Made by a program: the position numbers and the translations under genes. The notes below the pieces were generated by a model, which was not told the origin of the DNA, ran no database searches, and worked only from the letters and a program-made list of their open reading frames with translations. 15,363 nt of DNA, taken from positions 1 through 15,363 of the forward strand of contig CAIOSF010000105.1 of the NCBI GenBank assembly GCA_903860855.1. Reading direction: 5' to 3'. Within the stretch, counting starts at the first letter, position 1. Every line of letters starts with the position of its first letter. The DNA is from an uncultured Alphaproteobacteria bacterium (GTDB lineage Bacteria > Pseudomonadota > Alphaproteobacteria > Rickettsiales > Midichloriaceae). Of the stretch, positions 13,983 to 15,363 are shown in pieces.

Positions 13983-15293
13983 TCAGCTTGCTCTGCTGAC
14001 CTCGGGATCTATAATTTCTTTTCCATGCCTAATTGAGAAATAGAGCTGAGGCTCATTAACCCCACCTGATTGCCCAACTTTGGCTACGGCCTGCCCCTTG
14101 CGTATTTGCTGACCTTTCTTGACCATAACCTGACTGCTGTGAGCGTAGGCTGAGAGATAATCTCCATCATGCCTAATTATCAGCAAATTACCATACTGAT
14201 TGATGTTACTTCCAACATATATGACCTTACCATCAGCGGCGGCTCTCACTATCGTATTAGCGGGAACTGCTACGTTTATACCTTCACTTCCTCGACTCTT
14301 ATCAAAACGCTGTAGTATTTTGCCTTGCAGTGGCCACATGAATCGACTCATACCCATAGGGTTACTGATCTTGAAACCAGCACCTGCCTTACTGGCTTCT
14401 GCTTCAGCCACATCTATATTATCTTTCTCCTCTTCGTTCTGCTTATCTGATGAGACCTCCGCCTGGCTAGTGTCATGAGCGTCAGATTCATGATGAGTCT
14501 TATCCAACGAATTTATATCTATAGCTCCCGATTCTTGCTCATTCATTTTGGCAGGAGTTGTTTTAGCAATAGTTTTGGCAGTTTCTGCATTATTTTTATC
14601 ATTTTTTACATCTTTTTTTGCAATCTTGGATTGTTTGTCACCTTGGTTGGTTTCGCTTTTTATCTCCAATTCTATCGGATGAATCGTACTTTTCTTACCA
14701 GGTCTTGCTGAGTTATCCTCGCCCTGCATCTCTTCAGCGCGACCATAGGATTTCTCACGTTGAGTGCGTTGATCAGCCAAATACATGTCACTGCTATCTC
14801 CAGATCCCCGGGATTCCTTGTCTATTGGCTCGGCCTGGATGGAATCGCCGTAATATTGGTCACTGCTTACATAACCAGATCTACTCGTGGGAGCATCATC
14901 TCGATCAATAGTTACTCCTTGTCTATTGCCACTATAACTACTGCCAGAGGCTGAACTTGATTTGTGTGTCGGCAAAAGGATATCTGTACTGCTACTAGCA
15001 ACAAAACCCCGAGGTAGACTGTTAATTCTAGCCAGTTCATCCTGATTAGCTCCATATTTGCTGGCGACATATTGCAAAGATTCGCCCTGGTTCATTGTCT
15101 CAATTTGCAATGTATCATCGTATCTATAATAGACGTTTTCATTCCTTTCTATTGTGGCTGGACCACTAGTTGAGCAGCCTCCCAATAGGAGAAGAGCAGA
15201 TACACTTATTGAGATCAATGCATGGCCATCCTTACGATGAGGAACGATGCGGCAGTTTGAAATGGGACTTGCTATTATCATCTTGATTGACAT
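13983..15293 (-). CDS. LysM/LytM-domain lipoprotein, NlpD/EnvC-like amidase activator
   Basis: A 436-aa predicted lipoprotein. A hydrophobic stretch HALISISVSALLLLGGC ends in a lipobox (LGGC, Cys40), with an unusually long n-region of about 24 residues, so a later start is conceivable though no better one is obvious. A LysM peptidoglycan-binding domain lies at about 64-107 (QGESLQYVASKYGANQDELARIN). Residues 110-305 are Ser/Asp/Glu/Lys-rich and disordered. A LytM (peptidase M23) domain occupies 311-436. Zinc-site residues are missing: HxxxD reads SEGIN (336-340) and the final LHF reads LYF (Tyr418); AYAH (His385) is kept. E. coli NlpD and EnvC are similarly inactive and switch on periplasmic amidases during cell separation, the likely role here. 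It heads the run with surA and the pseudokinase. Confidence 0.88.
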   Translation of the reverse strand: MSIKMIIASPISNCRIVPHRKDGHALISISVSALLLLGGCSTSGPATIERNENVYYRYDDTLQIETMNQGESLQYVASKYGANQDELARINSLPRGFVASSSTDILLPTHKSSSASGSSYSGNRQGVTIDRDDAPTSRSGYVSSDQYYGDSIQAEPIDKESRGSGDSSDMYLADQRTQREKSYGRAEEMQGEDNSARPGKKSTIHPIELEIKSETNQGDKQSKIAKKDVKNDKNNAETAKTIAKTTPAKMNEQESGAIDINSLDKTHHESDAHDTSQAEVSSDKQNEEEKDNIDVAEAEASKAGAGFKISNPMGMSRFMWPLQGKILQRFDKSRGSEGINVAVPANTIVRAAADGKVIYVGSNINQYGNLLIIRHDGDYLSAYAHSSQVMVKKGQQIRKGQAVAKVGQSGGVNEPQLYFSIRHGKEIIDPEVSRAS

Positions 15294-15315
15294 GACTTAA
15301 TTATGATCCTATATA
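15287..15315 (+). promoter_or_regulatory. Sigma70-type promoter for the terminal tRNA
   Basis: A perfect TTGACA (15287-15292) is followed after 17 bp by TATATA (15310-15315); a better -10 match, TATACT (15314-15319), has a 21-bp spacer. Transcription would start about 15 nt before the tRNA. The -35 overlaps the ATG of the divergent LytM lipoprotein gene, so the two starts share sequence. Confidence 0.5.
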
Positions 15316-15339
15316 TACTTTGTATCATTGTTTTGCAAT

Positions 15340-15363
15340 GCGCCCGTAGCTCAGCTGGATAGA
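15340..15363 (+). tRNA. 5' part of a tRNA, probably tRNA-Arg (cut by window end)
   Basis: GCGCCCG (acceptor 5' strand), TA, then GCTC-AGCTGGATA-GA fits the first 24 nt of a tRNA up to the D-arm. The GCGCCCGTAGCTCAGCTGGATAGA opening is typical of bacterial tRNA-Arg. The anticodon lies beyond the window, so the amino acid is inferred. Confidence 0.75.

Noticed and set aside
14461-14510. Similarity between the lysS insert (CTAGTGTC, TGAGC, ATGATGA in order) and part of the LytM lipoprotein linker
   Set aside because: Only short words match, with different spacing, and the linker stretch lacks the nested palindrome, so it cannot be called a second copy.

Overview
The window looks like chromosomal DNA of an alphaproteobacterium with an A+T-rich genome. 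A class I lysyl-tRNA synthetase, a short SurA-like foldase, a DUF2628-type small membrane protein and a CGFS glutaredoxin are all at home in that class. Several family members are unusually divergent and Shine-Dalgarno sequences are weak or missing at most starts. That would fit a host-associated or reduced-genome lineage (Rickettsiales, Holosporales or Rhodospirillales symbiont type), but the exact lineage cannot be settled from this sequence. Genes fill roughly nine tenths of the window; there is no CRISPR array, insertion sequence or phage gene.

Layout. (1) 9-3658, minus strand: a divergent GT-C/ArnT-like membrane glycosyltransferase followed, with overlap, by class I lysyl-tRNA synthetase. 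The synthetase carries an extra segment of about 45 residues that coincides with a nested DNA palindrome. (2) 3720-5734, plus strand: glutathione synthetase, guanylate kinase, and a small basic protein whose GTG start overlaps the gmk stop. (3) 5735-6183: a 449-bp intergenic region holding a minus-strand tRNA-Glu(UUC) with a clear promoter, two hairpins beyond its 3' end, and a 16-bp tandem repeat. (4) 6184-7744, plus strand: monothiol glutaredoxin, GNAT acetyltransferase and a thioredoxin-fold redoxin. (5) 7802-10574, minus strand: DUF2628 protein, an exported intradiol-dioxygenase-like protein and an ABC-F ATPase, packed with overlaps or a 3-nt gap. (6) 10807-15293, minus strand: a LysM/LytM lipoprotein, a SurA-type periplasmic foldase and a tail-anchored pseudokinase-like protein. 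(7) The window ends inside the 5' part of a plus-strand tRNA, probably tRNA-Arg.

Two themes stand out. The plus-strand block is about thiol and Fe-S chemistry (gshB, grxD, redoxin) next to nucleotide metabolism. The minus-strand block from 9389 to 15293 is about the cell envelope, and three of its proteins keep an enzyme fold while losing catalytic residues. The dioxygenase lacks two of four iron ligands, the kinase-like protein lacks its catalytic Asp and metal-binding motifs, and the LytM domain lacks zinc ligands. These pseudoenzymes and the palindromic insertion in lysS are the most unusual things here.
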